Source of the DNA: Hyphomicrobiales bacterium
GTDB taxonomy: Bacteria > Pseudomonadota > Alphaproteobacteria > Rhizobiales > Beijerinckiaceae
NCBI GenBank assembly: GCA_947455995.1
Contig: CANGQA010000009.1
Location: 1-54,348 of the forward strand
Length of the DNA: 54,348 nt
Direction of reading: 5' to 3'
Shown here piece by piece: positions 54,167-54,348 of the stretch (the stretch's first letter is position 1; each line of letters begins with the position of its first letter). The position numbers were made by a program, and so were the translations under genes. The notes under the pieces are model-generated. The model saw only the letters and a program-made list of their open reading frames with translations, ran no database searches and had not been told where the DNA came from.

Positions 54167-54348
54167 ATGGTTAGACAAAGACGAAAAAGCAGACTTTTGC
54201 CAAGTATTCAAAAGCGTTTACTTGAGCAATTTGTGGCAGGTGTTTCTGCGCGAACGGCTGCCGAATTGGTTGGCATCAACCGCAATACGGCGATCCTTTA
54301 TTTCCATAAACTGCGCGAGATCATCGCCGAGCAAATGGCTGCCGAAGC
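54167..54348 (+). CDS. IS1595-family-like transposase, N-terminal fragment
   Basis: The open frame reaches the right edge; 60 residues are visible. They begin MVRQRRKSRLLPSIQKRLLE and continue with EQFVAGVSARTAAELVGINR and NTAILYFHKLREIIAEQMAA. This helix-turn-helix start, with its TARTAA-like and NRNTA-x-x-YFHRLR pattern, matches transposases of the IS1595 group as I know them; the DDE catalytic part lies outside the window. No ribosome-binding site is visible because a hairpin ends just before the ATG. Confidence 0.8.
   Translation, partial: MVRQRRKSRLLPSIQKRLLEQFVAGVSARTAAELVGINRNTAILYFHKLREIIAEQMAAE

Larger units (their letters stand above)
54127..54348 (+). mobile_element. IS1595-family-like insertion sequence, left end only
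   Basis: The element appears to begin at GGGGCTGACATAGATAG (54127), a left terminal repeat of the type seen in this family, and runs past the right edge with a transposase in the same direction. The 8 bp before it (TAAATGAA region, 54119-54126) would be the target duplication if the other end shows the same bases. The end point is inferred. Confidence 0.7.

Overview
The window reads as chromosomal DNA of an alphaproteobacterium. The support is a set of lineage-typical genes: the nucleoid protein GapR (DUF2312), a DUF2794 protein, an IalB-family protein, and the DUF6505 / lipoate-ligase-like / DUF6352 / DUF3305 / DUF3306 block next to a membrane-bound formate dehydrogenase. Species cannot be named from the sequence alone. 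I see no rRNA, tRNA, CRISPR array or phage block. The only mobile element is an IS1595-like insertion sequence cut by the right edge.

Layout. 1-4.0 kb: end of a PfkB sugar kinase, pgi, and leuCD facing them. 4.2-7.5 kb: a tightly coupled catabolic operon (isocitrate-lyase-family lyase, hydantoinase B, hydantoinase A, isochorismatase-like hydrolase) that is visibly decaying: one deletion has removed the end of hyuB and most of hyuA, and the last gene has a frameshift in an A7 run. 7.5-11.6 kb: chromate transporter, DUF1036 protein, glycerate 2-kinase and an EamA exporter, all leftward. 11.8-17 kb: gapR, then a cell-wall group on the minus strand (response regulator, L,D-transpeptidase, DUF882/YcbK-like peptidase). 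17-22.7 kb: oligoendopeptidase F, an ABC1/UbiB-like kinase, an AhpD-like protein, a probable small RNA, DUF2794 and a Bax-inhibitor-1 protein. 22.8-26.9 kb: ybbP-ybbA, with tesA divergent. 27-36 kb: assorted housekeeping and redox genes, including thpR, pterin dehydratase, an ECF sigma factor, rlmN, ybgC and htpG with a heat-shock-type promoter. 35.2-38.5 kb: a 2-hydroxyacid dehydrogenase and a large amidase.

38.5-50.3 kb is the most coherent block: a periplasm-facing, Cys-type formate dehydrogenase (alpha, beta, gamma), a 73-aa TAT-signal protein, a TorD-like chaperone fused to a helix-turn-helix domain, five little-known accessory genes, a 58-aa membrane peptide gene, and a divergent 680-aa multi-cluster iron-sulfur protein. 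I read this as an enzyme plus a dedicated and largely undescribed maturation or electron-transfer kit. 50.4-54.1 kb is tolQRAB. The usual next gene, pal, is not seen; an IS1595-like element starts 59 bp after tolB.

Product names rest on recognised motifs and family resemblance, not on a database search. Start codons were moved from the longest open frame to the site best supported by a ribosome-binding site or family length.
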